Positions 4,496-12,201 of a stretch of 12,253 nucleotides of DNA are shown in pieces; within the stretch, counting starts at the first letter, position 1, and every line of letters starts with the position of its first letter. Origin of the DNA: Bacillus massilioanorexius (lineage in GTDB: Bacteria; Bacillota; Bacilli; Bacillales; DSM-1321); NCBI RefSeq assembly GCF_902374955.1, contig NZ_CABKRX010000046.1:1-12253 (forward strand), written 5' to 3'. The position numbers were made by a program, and so were the translations under genes. The notes beneath the pieces are model-generated. The model had not been told where the DNA came from. It searched no databases and saw only the letters and a program-made list of their open reading frames with translations.

Positions 4496-5734
4496 TTAAT
4501 TTTCTAGTAGTTTTTGAGCAATGTATTCCCCTTTTTGAACGCCACCAGGACAGGCAAATAATCCGCTTCCTACATGTTTAATATATTCATTTAGCAAATC
4601 AATCTCAGCTAATTTTTTTAACATTGGAATAAATTGGGTAACAGGGTTTTTCTGAAAACAAATAAACATAAGACCTGAATTAATATTACCTGTTATAGGA
4701 TCAATACCGTCAGCATATGAATAGGCACGTCTAAATATTTGTTGTCCTGTTTCTTTAGCTAGCCTTGTATGTGAATTTGCAGGTAATTGAGCTGTATCAA
4801 CTGTATCATGTTCATTAACATTTCCATACGCTGCTCCACTTACCTTTTTTCGACCAAATGTGTCCTCCTGAGATTGCAAAGATGTACGATCCCACATTTC
4901 CAGAAACATTTGAATTTTTCTACAAGCCATATAAGAGCCTGACTTCATCCATGTTGGCTCATCTTCATTAGCCCATACAATCTCCTGTAAGGCTGCTGTT
5001 TTATCAGGAGATTGGTTCGCTGTACCATCTTTAAAGCCAAAGAGATTTCTTGGTGTTTGTCCTTCTGGACCATTTATAAAACCTGATTGCATCCAATGAA
5101 CATTAGCAATTCCCGTAGCTACACGAATTAGATTTCTAATAGCATGAAAAGCAACCTGCTGATCATCCGCACAAACCTGAATACAAATATCGCCACCAAC
5201 AAACTCATCTTGTAAAGCCTCACCTTTTGTAGGAGGGATATCTTCAAGAAATTTTGGTCTTTTATGATTTACACCGTATCGGTCAACGCCATCTTTCAGA
5301 AAAAATGTATTCCCTAAACCAAAGGTAATCGTTAATCTCGATGAACCTAGATCCTCAGATTCCCCTGTATCAGTAGGCGGTTGAAAATCATTTACCGTCT
5401 CATCCTTCTTAACTTTTCCCTGACTTAACGTATAGCTTAATTTGGTCCATTGTTTAAAAAGCTCAATAACATCTTTTTTTAGTTCAGTTACAAGATTAAA
5501 TGCCACAATATAAGCATTAGACTGTTGAGGAGTAATAATACCCGCTTGATGTTCTCCGTAGAAAGGAATAATGGGATCTCGATCATTCTTCTCCGTAGAA
5601 GATTTACTTGATGATTCCTCAGACAATGCGGAAATGGCTCCAAAGCCTCCAGCACCAATTGCTAATCCTGCACCCGCAATCGCAGATAACTTTATCATTT
5701 CACGTCTAGAAAATTTCTTAGAGGTCTCTCCCAT
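4496..5734 (-). CDS. efeB: EfeB, Tat-exported DyP-type haem peroxidase
   Basis: EfeB is the haem peroxidase of the EfeUOB iron system. In B. subtilis the homologue (YwbN) oxidises ferrous iron outside the membrane for uptake, and E. coli EfeB has been proposed to strip iron from haem. The first 38 residues are a twin-arginine signal: SRREMIKLS (9-17) followed by a Gly/Ala-rich hydrophobic stretch. The DyP hallmarks are present: GFKDGT (233-238) with distal Asp236, proximal haem ligand His322 in NSHTRLA, and the Arg pair 335-336 in FRRAYSY. The ending FACPGG (392-397) is typical. Length (412 aa) is normal. The start has AGGGGAG about 8 nt upstream. It is the last gene of the operon, 15 nt after efeO, and is followed by the terminator at 4376-4430. 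Confidence 0.95.
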   Translation of the reverse strand: MGETSKKFSRREMIKLSAIAGAGLAIGAGGFGAISALSEESSSKSSTEKNDRDPIIPFYGEHQAGIITPQQSNAYIVAFNLVTELKKDVIELFKQWTKLSYTLSQGKVKKDETVNDFQPPTDTGESEDLGSSRLTITFGLGNTFFLKDGVDRYGVNHKRPKFLEDIPPTKGEALQDEFVGGDICIQVCADDQQVAFHAIRNLIRVATGIANVHWMQSGFINGPEGQTPRNLFGFKDGTANQSPDKTAALQEIVWANEDEPTWMKSGSYMACRKIQMFLEMWDRTSLQSQEDTFGRKKVSGAAYGNVNEHDTVDTAQLPANSHTRLAKETGQQIFRRAYSYADGIDPITGNINSGLMFICFQKNPVTQFIPMLKKLAEIDLLNEYIKHVGSGLFACPGGVQKGEYIAQKLLEN

Positions 5735-5749
5735 GATGAATCTCCCCTT

Positions 5750-6922
5750 TTATTGTAAAATTTTTGCAGTTTGTCCCATTAATTCAGCTAATACCCCGAG
5801 TTTTTGACTCAAATCACGCACTTGATCTTTTGTTAATTCTGTATACAAAATGTATTGATCATTCTTTTTGTACTGCTGTAATGTATCAGTAAGCTGTGTA
5901 AATTGTTCATCCAATTTATCCGCAAGATCTTTATCATTTTCAGTTAAAGCTGGTAATATGGCAAAATATACGGATTGAGATCCTTCAACATTCGCTGCTA
6001 AATCCATCAAATCAACATGAGAATAACGTTCTTCTTCACCAGTAATCTTTGTAATAGCTGCTTCATTAATTAATTCCATTGCACCTGCAACTACTTGGGT
6101 AGGTTTAAATTTTAATTCTTTCACTCGTTTTTGAAGTTCAAGTACATCTACATCTAATTGATCAGCAACAGGCGCCATTGCATCAAGAGGTTGATTTTGC
6201 CACAAAGCTTTTTCAATTTTATGAAATCCACCCCATTCCGCTTCTTCTACATCGCCTTCACGAGCATCAATTTTTGGATCCAAATCTCCGAAGCTTTCTG
6301 CAACTGGCTCTACTCTTTCAAAGTGTTTACGTGACTCAACATAGTACTGTTTGGCTTTTTCTACATCTTTTGCTCTTACTGCATCTGTAAATAGCTTCGT
6401 AGAAGTAACAAGTTCTCCAATTTCTTCATTTACATATTGTTCATATTGTGCAACAGCTTGATCTAAAATTTCAGAAGTTTTTTCTTCTGTTTCTTTTGCA
6501 TTTGCTAATTTAGTTAGCGATCCATCAAGATTTTTAGCTAACTCTTGCAATTTCGTTTGATCTGGATTTTCAGATGTCGCCCCCATATATAACGGTTGTA
6601 TATACTTTTCAATCTCTGTATATAAGAGTGGGAATGTATCACGAATCCCATTTTCCTTAGTAAGCCATTCACTATTCAATTCTTTACCTAATTTTTGAAT
6701 CTGTGCTTTATCCCCTTTTGCAATCGATTCATTTAAGGTTTTTAATGATTGTTGTAATGATTCAGCAATTGCTTTTACATCACTACCACTCGCTTTTTGT
6801 GTGTTACTTTCTTTCGGCTTATCGCTAGTCTTCTCCGTCGTTGAATTACATCCTGCTAAAGCAGGAACTGTTAGTAAAGAAGATATTAATGCGACTTTTA
6901 AAGCTTTTTTTGTAAAATTCAT
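5750..6922 (-). CDS. efeO: EfeO, iron-binding M75/imelysin-family lipoprotein
   Basis: EfeO is the extracytoplasmic iron-binding partner of the EfeU permease. The start is a lipoprotein signal with lipobox LAGC (Cys25), so the mature protein is anchored on the outer face of the membrane. From about residue 155 it is an M75 (imelysin-like) helical domain, with the HxxE metal motif as HKIE (His234, Glu237) in WGGFHKIEKALW. The E. coli protein has an N-terminal cupredoxin domain. This one has instead a helical module (about 60-115) that matches two copies in the neighbouring EfeU. The gene overlaps efeU by 4 nt (ATGA), and a GGGGGA site lies inside the efeU end, so translation is coupled. Length is 390 aa. 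Confidence 0.93.
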   Translation of the reverse strand: MNFTKKALKVALISSLLTVPALAGCNSTTEKTSDKPKESNTQKASGSDVKAIAESLQQSLKTLNESIAKGDKAQIQKLGKELNSEWLTKENGIRDTFPLLYTEIEKYIQPLYMGATSENPDQTKLQELAKNLDGSLTKLANAKETEEKTSEILDQAVAQYEQYVNEEIGELVTSTKLFTDAVRAKDVEKAKQYYVESRKHFERVEPVAESFGDLDPKIDAREGDVEEAEWGGFHKIEKALWQNQPLDAMAPVADQLDVDVLELQKRVKELKFKPTQVVAGAMELINEAAITKITGEEERYSHVDLMDLAANVEGSQSVYFAILPALTENDKDLADKLDEQFTQLTDTLQQYKKNDQYILYTELTKDQVRDLSQKLGVLAELMGQTAKILQ

Positions 6923-8400
6923 GACATGCTTCCCCCAATAATTCGTTCGCTTCGATTTTTTTTAAAATGTTTATATAAAATGACACTAATTGCAAGCATA
7001 AAAATAATAATCTGAGGCATTGTACTATACCATGATGGATATACACCTAAAAAAGAGATTGTAGGAATCCCTTCATTTACATCAGAACTAATAAGACCTG
7101 CTAGCTGCAGGCTATGAATACCAGATCCCATAAACTTAATACACATATAGAAAACAATGAAGCTAGAAACTAAGAAAAACGGTTTCATAGGGAGATATGT
7201 TCCCACCTTCAGCATTAAAAAAGCAATGATAAACAACACACCAAATCCTAATAGTATTCCTAAAATAAGCTTATTCATTGGCATTCTGTTAACCATACCA
7301 ATCAAAAAGATGACAGTCTCCATTCCTTCTCTTAATATTGCTAAAAAAGCAAGAGTAGCAAATGAAAACATTTTTCCGTTGCTTATTGCATTCTCCGTTT
7401 TTTGTTTAATAAAGTTGTTCCACTGTGCAATATTTGAATTACGATGAAGCCAATAACTAACATAAAGTAGCATCAGACTCGCTAAAACACCTGACCAGCC
7501 ATTAATCAAAAAGTTATTTTGTCCAAAAGCAATAGATGAAATAAAATAAGAAACCATTATTCCAATAATGATACTGACTAATAACCCTGAAATAGTTCCT
7601 CCCCAAATCCATCTACGACCCTTTGGTACATTTGATTTTTTAACAATTGTTAAAAGAGCACCGACAACTAACAATGCTTCTACGCCTTCTCTTATAGGAA
7701 TTAAAGCTGCATCCCATATTCCAAAAGAATCCTTTTGTAGAGGTTCTAAGTCCGTTATCATTTGATTTAGTATTTTGATAGTATCTGCCGTTTTATTTTT
7801 ATCCTCTATATAGGCAGATAATAAAACAAGCGATTTCTCAGAGTTGTTATATACACTTTGTGATTGAGTTACAACGTCTCCCTCAACACTCAACCATTCG
7901 TTTGTTAATTGCTCTATTTGCTGCTTCCCTTTATCCAAATCATTCTTCTCTATTGTCTGTTTTATTTCTTTTAATAAAGTAATATATGAAGAAAGGCTTT
8001 TTTCTTCAATCTTATTCGGATCTGTATTTAATGTACCCTGACTATACGACTCCATTGTAGCCATTAAAGATTGGCTATGTTCAATAGATGGATTTATGTC
8101 TTCATTTAAAATAGAAAGTGACAATAATGCCATATCCGATTCAATCATGTTCATAGCCTCTGGAGAATCCGTTCTTACCTTCGCTTTAATTGTTGTCCAT
8201 TCGGCTTTAAATTCTTTAAATGACTGATCTGCTTTTTCTATTTGATTATTCGTTAAATACTTCTCCACCTGATTTAAAGAAACCATCAATTGTCCAGCTA
8301 ATTCTGGAGCAGGTGATTCTTTTGCAGATGCTATTAAATGAAAGTTTAGAAAAAACATCAGAAAAAAAACGATAAAGGAACTAAAAATCTTTTTCAACAA
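6919..8400 (-). CDS. efeU: EfeU, FTR1-family iron permease with extracytoplasmic helical domain
   Basis: EfeU moves iron across the membrane. Residues 1-26 form a Sec signal peptide ending ASA. Residues 40-220 form a helical extracytoplasmic domain with two copies of an EW-containing module (42-97 and 143-198). Residues 228-477 are the FTR1 permease with about seven membrane segments and both iron-binding REGxE motifs: REGVE (237-241) and REGME (357-361). Total length is 493 aa, as in Bacillus YwbL and much longer than the E. coli protein. The start is TTG at 8400, with GGAG 9 nt upstream. A second TTG follows at once and is less well spaced. An ATG at 8408 is in the wrong frame and stops soon. 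First gene of the operon; a Fur box lies about 370 bp upstream. Confidence 0.93.
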   Translation of the reverse strand: MLKKIFSSFIVFFLMFFLNFHLIASAKESPAPELAGQLMVSLNQVEKYLTNNQIEKADQSFKEFKAEWTTIKAKVRTDSPEAMNMIESDMALLSLSILNEDINPSIEHSQSLMATMESYSQGTLNTDPNKIEEKSLSSYITLLKEIKQTIEKNDLDKGKQQIEQLTNEWLSVEGDVVTQSQSVYNNSEKSLVLLSAYIEDKNKTADTIKILNQMITDLEPLQKDSFGIWDAALIPIREGVEALLVVGALLTIVKKSNVPKGRRWIWGGTISGLLVSIIIGIMVSYFISSIAFGQNNFLINGWSGVLASLMLLYVSYWLHRNSNIAQWNNFIKQKTENAISNGKMFSFATLAFLAILREGMETVIFLIGMVNRMPMNKLILGILLGFGVLFIIAFLMLKVGTYLPMKPFFLVSSFIVFYMCIKFMGSGIHSLQLAGLISSDVNEGIPTISFLGVYPSWYSTMPQIIIFMLAISVILYKHFKKNRSERIIGGSMS

Positions 8401-8766
8401 TTGTCATCACTCCGCAACTGTACCCCTTTTTATAAATGGCTGTTTTCGCAAACTTTATTAGCAAATGAACAAGTAATGGGTATAGGTTGAATTCTGCCCC
8501 AGGATGCTCGCGCCTTATGCTCCAATCAACCCACTTTTTTTATACTAGTTCTATTCACCAAACTTATTTAAAAACACTCTTTTAGAAAACAACCTGACAA
8601 ATAAACATTATAGATTCCATACCAAAATATAATCTCACTATTCAGTCTTCTGATTGCATTTTCTTTCTTAAATCCCCTTCTCTCAGACCTACTTTATTAA
8701 TGATTGAAATCATCTTTAAACTTTCTGTTTTCGACTGTATCTTTATAAGTAATATATTTCGCGAAA
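8401..8766 (-). other. long AT-rich leader between the Fur box and efeU
   Basis: About 370 bp without a convincing gene. If transcription starts near the Fur box, this is an untranslated leader. It contains a GC-rich hairpin (8485-8531), several short inverted repeats such as TGATT-GA-AATCA (8701-8712) and a 23-codon frame at 8642-8713 without a good ribosome binding site. I find no convincing sigma-A promoter closer to efeU, though one could be missed in such AT-rich DNA. Confidence 0.4.
8485..8541 (+). other. GC-rich hairpin with T run in the efe leader
   Basis: On the plus strand GGTTGA (8485-8490) pairs with TCAACC (8526-8531), two more pairs follow across a bulged A, and an inner stem GGA(T)GC pairs with GCTCC (8502-8507 with 8519-8523). 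TTTTTTT follows at 8535-8541. It reads as a plus-strand terminator, yet no plus-strand gene lies before it. It could end a small antisense RNA or be a folded element of the efe leader. Confidence 0.45.
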
Positions 8767-8781
8767 TGATAATGATTCTCA
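8767..8781. promoter_or_regulatory. Fur box
   Basis: TGATAATGATTCTCA matches the Bacillus Fur 7-1-7 consensus TGATAATnATTATCA at 14 of 15 positions. Fur with iron bound represses iron-uptake genes. The site lies between efeU and the divergent 178-aa gene, and efeUOB is the obvious target. A 12-bp palindrome ATTTCGCGAAAT (8756-8767) overlaps its left edge by one base. Confidence 0.8.
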
Positions 8782-8907
8782 AAATCACTAGATAATATTA
8801 GTACAAAATAACGAAAAACTCAACTATTTATTTCTGAAAAGTATATATCTTTTTTTAATTCGCAATTCTATTAATCAATAGGCCTCTGACAAATCTTTTT
8901 AAGGTCT

Positions 8908-8943
8908 ACAGAATCCATTCATTCTGTCGATATAAATGAATGG
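8908..8943 (+). promoter_or_regulatory. overlapping inverted repeats upstream of the 178-aa gene
   Basis: ACAGAAT (8908-8914) pairs with ATTCTGT (8921-8927), and CCATTCATT (8915-8923) pairs with AATGAATGG (8935-8943). Both are perfect and share 8921-8923, so only one can form at a time as RNA. A -10-like TATAAA (8931-8936) lies inside, so they may instead be operator DNA. Confidence 0.45.
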
Positions 8944-8969
8944 TTAGCGTCATCGAAGTGAGGTTAAAA

Positions 8970-9506
8970 ATGAATACTTTAGAAAAAGCAAAAAAAGAAT
9001 TAGAAGAATTCATGAATTCAAATCAAAAAGTTGTATTAATCAAAGGAACACATCAATTTAAAAAACATCTATTAGCGCTACATATGATAGGAAAACATTC
9101 AACAAATAGTAAAGTACTATTCCGTTGTAATACTCTACGTAACGCGGAAGATTTTCTACAACTCAAAAGACCAGCCAAAACTGGAGAAGCATACATATTT
9201 CAACCAAATCATCAAGTATACCTTGATACAAACCGATCTTTCAATTGGAGAAACACACCCAAAGAGATCGATTATTCGATTCTTTATCCCATTGATTCTA
9301 TTTGCGATGATTCTTCTAAAATAGAGATTATCGAAGATATCATTAATCGAAGCAAACAGAAAATATTCCTTGTTTCTTGGACCGATTCGCATGATTATAC
9401 TTGGCTGCAACCATATCTTTGTACAACCGTCATCTATGATGCAGAAAAGGAAGATCCAATCTATCATCAGAAAGTACTAGACTGCATAAAAGAATTACCT
9501 CAGTAA
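8970..9506 (+). CDS. hypothetical protein, 178 aa
   Basis: I do not recognise a named family. The start at 8970 is preferred to an in-frame ATG at 8940 because GTGAGG lies 6 nt upstream of it and the earlier ATG sits inside an inverted repeat. The protein is soluble. After a charged helix (residues 1-18) it alternates strands and helices: KVVLIKGTHQFKKHLLALHMI (20-40), KVLFRCNT, then IDYSILYPIDS and QKIFLVSWTDSHDYTW. This order resembles a degenerate nucleotide-binding (P-loop-like) fold, with GTHQFKKH where a Walker A loop would be but without the GK[ST] residues. That is inference. It lies 78 nt before the RluF gene on the same strand with no terminator between, so read-through is possible. 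Confidence 0.65.
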   Translation: MNTLEKAKKELEEFMNSNQKVVLIKGTHQFKKHLLALHMIGKHSTNSKVLFRCNTLRNAEDFLQLKRPAKTGEAYIFQPNHQVYLDTNRSFNWRNTPKEIDYSILYPIDSICDDSSKIEIIEDIINRSKQKIFLVSWTDSHDYTWLQPYLCTTVIYDAEKEDPIYHQKVLDCIKELPQ

Positions 9507-9518
9507 ATGGTGCTACCC

Positions 9519-9548
9519 TTGAATATTAGTGAGTACATGCGTTATCTT
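9519..9548 (+). promoter_or_regulatory. possible promoter of rluF
   Basis: TTGAAT (9519-9524) and TATCTT (9543-9548) with an 18-nt spacer, about 37 nt before the TTG start. Moderate match only. Confidence 0.35.
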
Positions 9549-9584
9549 AAAAGAATAAATTTAAATTTAAAGGTGTGCTTTTTT

Positions 9585-10289
9585 TTGAGAATTAATAAAT
9601 TCATTAGCGAATCTGGAATAACATCTAGACGTGGAGCAGATAAATTAATTACTGAAGGTAGAGTTACAATAAATGGAGTTGTCGCAGAACTAGGAAGTCA
9701 GGCTGAAGCTTCTGACGATGTTCGAGTTGATGGTAAACCAATAAAAACGGAGCAGCAAAATGTGTATATCGCACTGAATAAGCCAGTTGGAATTACTAGT
9801 ACAACCGAAAGACATATCAAAGGAAACATTGTCGATTTCGTCAACCATCCCTTACGTATATTTCACATCGGACGTCTAGATAAAGACTCACATGGATTAA
9901 TCTTATTAACGAATGACGGTGACATTGTAAATGAAATTCTACGTGCTGAAAATAAACATGAAAAAGAATATATCGTAACTGTAAATAAACCAATTACCTC
10001 TGCTTTTATCAAGAAAATGTCTGAAGGAGTAGAGATTCTAAATACAAAAACATTACCATGTAAGGTGATAAAACTGTCTCCTACTGTTTTCAAAATTATT
10101 CTAACGCAAGGTCTTAACAGACAAATCCGTAGAATGTGCGCAGCTTTAGGCTATGAGGTACGAGGCTTACAAAGAATTCGCATTATGAATATTCATTTAG
10201 GGAATTTACCAATTGGAAAATGGCGAGATCTTACCGATCAAGAACTAAAGCAATTATTTAACGACTTAAATTATTCACCTAAAAAATAA
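9585..10289 (+). CDS. rluF: 23S rRNA pseudouridine synthase, RluF type
   Basis: This enzyme isomerises a specific uridine in 23S rRNA (U2604 for E. coli RluF) to pseudouridine. With the TTG start at 9585 the protein is 234 aa and begins MRINKFISESGITSRRGADK, the usual opening of the S4 RNA-binding domain in the RsuA/RluB/E/F group; AAGGTG lies 9 nt upstream. An ATG at 9507 would add 26 unrelated residues. The catalytic domain shows NKPVGITST, then GRLDKDSHGLILLTNDGD with catalytic Asp99, EKEYIVTV, and the C-terminal GLNRQIRRMCAALGYEV block. GRLDKDS and EKEYIVTV fit RluF better than RluB or RsuA. A terminator follows at 10333. Exact target position in this organism is inferred from the family. 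Confidence 0.9.
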   Translation: MRINKFISESGITSRRGADKLITEGRVTINGVVAELGSQAEASDDVRVDGKPIKTEQQNVYIALNKPVGITSTTERHIKGNIVDFVNHPLRIFHIGRLDKDSHGLILLTNDGDIVNEILRAENKHEKEYIVTVNKPITSAFIKKMSEGVEILNTKTLPCKVIKLSPTVFKIILTQGLNRQIRRMCAALGYEVRGLQRIRIMNIHLGNLPIGKWRDLTDQELKQLFNDLNYSPKK

Positions 10290-10332
10290 TTAATTTACTT
10301 TTCTTGAAACAATATTTCCAATGATTCGTATT

Positions 10333-10365
10333 AAAGGATGGCATCAATTATTTGTCATCCTTTTT
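10333..10365 (+). terminator. intrinsic terminator after rluF
   Basis: AAAGGATGGCA (10333-10343) pairs with TGTCATCCTTT through one G.T, with a 9-nt loop, and continues into a T run. It lies about 45 nt after the rluF stop. Confidence 0.85.
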
Positions 10366-10450
10366 ACATTTCAAACAACTTTTTTATTTTTTCCTAATAT
10401 TAGATGCTATACTTAAGTAACTTTGAAAATTTCAATTGAGGTGAATCTGA

Positions 10451-11557
10451 TTGTCCAACAATAAATTAAAGAATTGGTCTCTTCAAATTCTTATCATAAT
10501 GACGATTATTTTTATCGCCACAAAAATTACTTTTTTATTAAAACCTATTGGAATATTCTTTTCTACTTTATTCTTTCCAATTTTGATTTCTGGGTTCTTA
10601 TTTTTCATCTTTAATCCCGTAATCAAATTCTTGGAGAAAAAATTTAAATTATCTCGTGTCATTTCAATAATACTCTTGTACATAGTGATCATTGCTGTTC
10701 TAGCTATTACAATCAGTAATGTTGTACCGATTATTACAAAACAAATTACATCTTTTATTGCTGATTTACCAACATACGCAAAACAATTGCAGGTATTTAT
10801 AAGTAATCTGTCTCAATCAAAGGATATTCAAAATCTCATTATGAATGATTATGTGCCCTTTGACAGTCTAGGAAAAAAATTAATGGAATTCTTAAACAAA
10901 CTACCTGATATGCTTACTAATGGTGTAGTAGGAATCTTTGGTTTCGTTACAAATATAACGATCACAATTGTTACAGTTCCAATCCTATTGTTTTATATGT
11001 TTAAAGATGGTCATAAGTTTCCTAATGCCATATCTAAATTTTTTCCTAATGCCTACCGCCAACAAGGCTTAGAAACAGTGAAAGATGTTGGGAATACATT
11101 ATCTGCATATATTAGTGGACAGGTTACTGTTGCATCAATAGTAGGGATTCTTTCTTTAATAGGATATCTTATTATCGATGTCCCTTATGCTCTATTAATG
11201 GCCTTAATTGTTGCAGTTACTAATATTATTCCATATGTTGGACCCATCCTTGGTGGAGCACCAGCTGTAATAATCGCATTATTCGATTCACCTTTCCAGG
11301 CACTATTAGTTGTGATTGTTATTACTGTTGCACAGCAAATTGAAGGAAACTTCTTATCACCTTTAATTCTTGGAAAAAGCTTAGATATCCATCCAGCAAC
11401 CGTAATTATCTTACTCCTTGTAGCCGGAAACATTGCTGGTGTTGTCGGAATGGTATTAGCAGTTCCAACATATGCCGTTGTAAAGACAATTGTTTCGAGT
11501 GTTAATCGCTTTTTAGAAGCACGGAAAAAAGCAACAACACCAGAAGTAAAGAGTTAG
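10451..11557 (+). CDS. AI-2E (PerM/YdbI) family transporter-like membrane protein
   Basis: A 368-aa integral membrane protein of the AI-2E/PerM family (B. subtilis relatives YdbI, YubA, YtvI). Membrane segments lie at about 12-31, 36-56, 70-95 and 160-183, with a cluster from 220 to 345. A soluble stretch at 96-155 sits between them, as usual. Conserved family blocks are NIIPYVGPILGGAPA (258-272), QQIEGNFLSPLILGKSLDIHPATV (295-318) and GMVLAVP (333-339). Family members export autoinducer-2 or act in Na+/H+ exchange, so the substrate cannot be told from sequence. The start is TTG at 10451 with GAGGTG 7 nt upstream. It is a single-gene unit: a terminator stands before and after it. A TATACT at 10408-10413 may be its -10 box, though the -35 is weak. 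Confidence 0.88.
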   Translation: MSNNKLKNWSLQILIIMTIIFIATKITFLLKPIGIFFSTLFFPILISGFLFFIFNPVIKFLEKKFKLSRVISIILLYIVIIAVLAITISNVVPIITKQITSFIADLPTYAKQLQVFISNLSQSKDIQNLIMNDYVPFDSLGKKLMEFLNKLPDMLTNGVVGIFGFVTNITITIVTVPILLFYMFKDGHKFPNAISKFFPNAYRQQGLETVKDVGNTLSAYISGQVTVASIVGILSLIGYLIIDVPYALLMALIVAVTNIIPYVGPILGGAPAVIIALFDSPFQALLVVIVITVAQQIEGNFLSPLILGKSLDIHPATVIILLLVAGNIAGVVGMVLAVPTYAVVKTIVSSVNRFLEARKKATTPEVKS

Positions 11558-11583
11558 CTTTATACACATCAAAGATTGTAACT

Positions 11584-11619
11584 AATCAGTGTGATGACCT
11601 TCGTCACACTGATTTTTTT
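11584..11619 (+). terminator. intrinsic terminator after the AI-2E family gene
   Basis: ATCAGTGTGA pairs with TCACACTGAT (11604-11613), with a possible inner TGAC-CTTC-GTCA, followed by TTTTTTT. It lies about 27 nt after the stop codon. Confidence 0.9.
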
Positions 11620-11624
11620 ATTCA

Positions 11625-11651
11625 TTGCTTTCAAATGGATATTCATATAAT
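11625..11651 (+). promoter_or_regulatory. possible promoter of the acetyltransferase gene
   Basis: A perfect TATAAT (11646-11651) with TTGCTT (11625-11630) at a short 15-nt spacing. The -10 is convincing, the -35 less so. Confidence 0.45.
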
Positions 11652-11694
11652 CTAAATATTAAAAAAACAAACAAAAATAGGGGATGACAATCAA

Positions 11695-12201
11695 ATGCAG
11701 CCTGCCTTAACAGTAAGAGATGCCGATATAACAGAATTACCGCTTATCGTAGAAATATATAATTCAACCATTGCAAGTAGAATGGTTACTGCCGATACCG
11801 AGCCTGTAACAGTAGAAAGTAAAAAACAATGGTTTTATGACCACTCTCCTTCATCTCGTCCATTATGGATGGTAGAACTAGACGGTCAAAAGTGCGGGTG
11901 GATTAGTTTTCAATCTTTTTATGGTCGTCCAGCCTATAACGGCACTGCTGAGATTAGCATTTACATTCATCAAGACTTTAGACAAAAAGGACTTGGTAAA
12001 GAAATGATCCAAAAAGTGATAGATGCATGTCCAAAACTACATATCAAAACTTTATTAGCGTTTATTTTCGCTCACAATGAACCCAGCTTAAGATTATTTG
12101 ATAAATTCGGATTCGAGAAATGGGCTCATCTTCCGCGAGTAGCCGAATTAGATGGTATGGAAAGAGATTTGATTATTCTAGGGAAAAGAATTAATTCGTA
12201 A
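11695..12201 (+). CDS. GNAT-family N-acetyltransferase (phosphinothricin acetyltransferase-like)
   Basis: A 168-aa cytosolic acetyltransferase that uses acetyl-CoA. It opens with TVRDADITELPLIVEIYNSTI and a TADTEPV segment, the pattern of the PAT/MnaT subgroup that acetylates amino-acid-like amines such as phosphinothricin or methionine sulfoximine. Motif A, binding the CoA pyrophosphate, is DFRQKGLGKEMIQ (94-106). Motif B is FAHNEPSLRLFDKFGF (125-140) with Asn128 at the usual place. The true substrate is unknown, and resistance activity should not be assumed. The ATG has AGGGGA upstream at a rather long 10-nt spacing; an ATG inside that spacer (11684-11686) is out of frame. The gene lies between the terminator at 11584 and the right edge, where the last 50 bases show no further gene start I can support. 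Confidence 0.88.
   Translation: MQPALTVRDADITELPLIVEIYNSTIASRMVTADTEPVTVESKKQWFYDHSPSSRPLWMVELDGQKCGWISFQSFYGRPAYNGTAEISIYIHQDFRQKGLGKEMIQKVIDACPKLHIKTLLAFIFAHNEPSLRLFDKFGFEKWAHLPRVAELDGMERDLIILGKRINS

Noticed and set aside
8642..8713. 23-codon minus-strand frame in the efe leader, considered as a leader peptide
   Set aside because: No ribosome binding site, no runs of regulatory codons and no attenuator structure after it.
9156..9467. 103-codon minus-strand frame opposite the 178-aa gene
   Set aside because: Antisense shadow without start signals; the plus-strand frame has a good ribosome binding site and protein-like composition.
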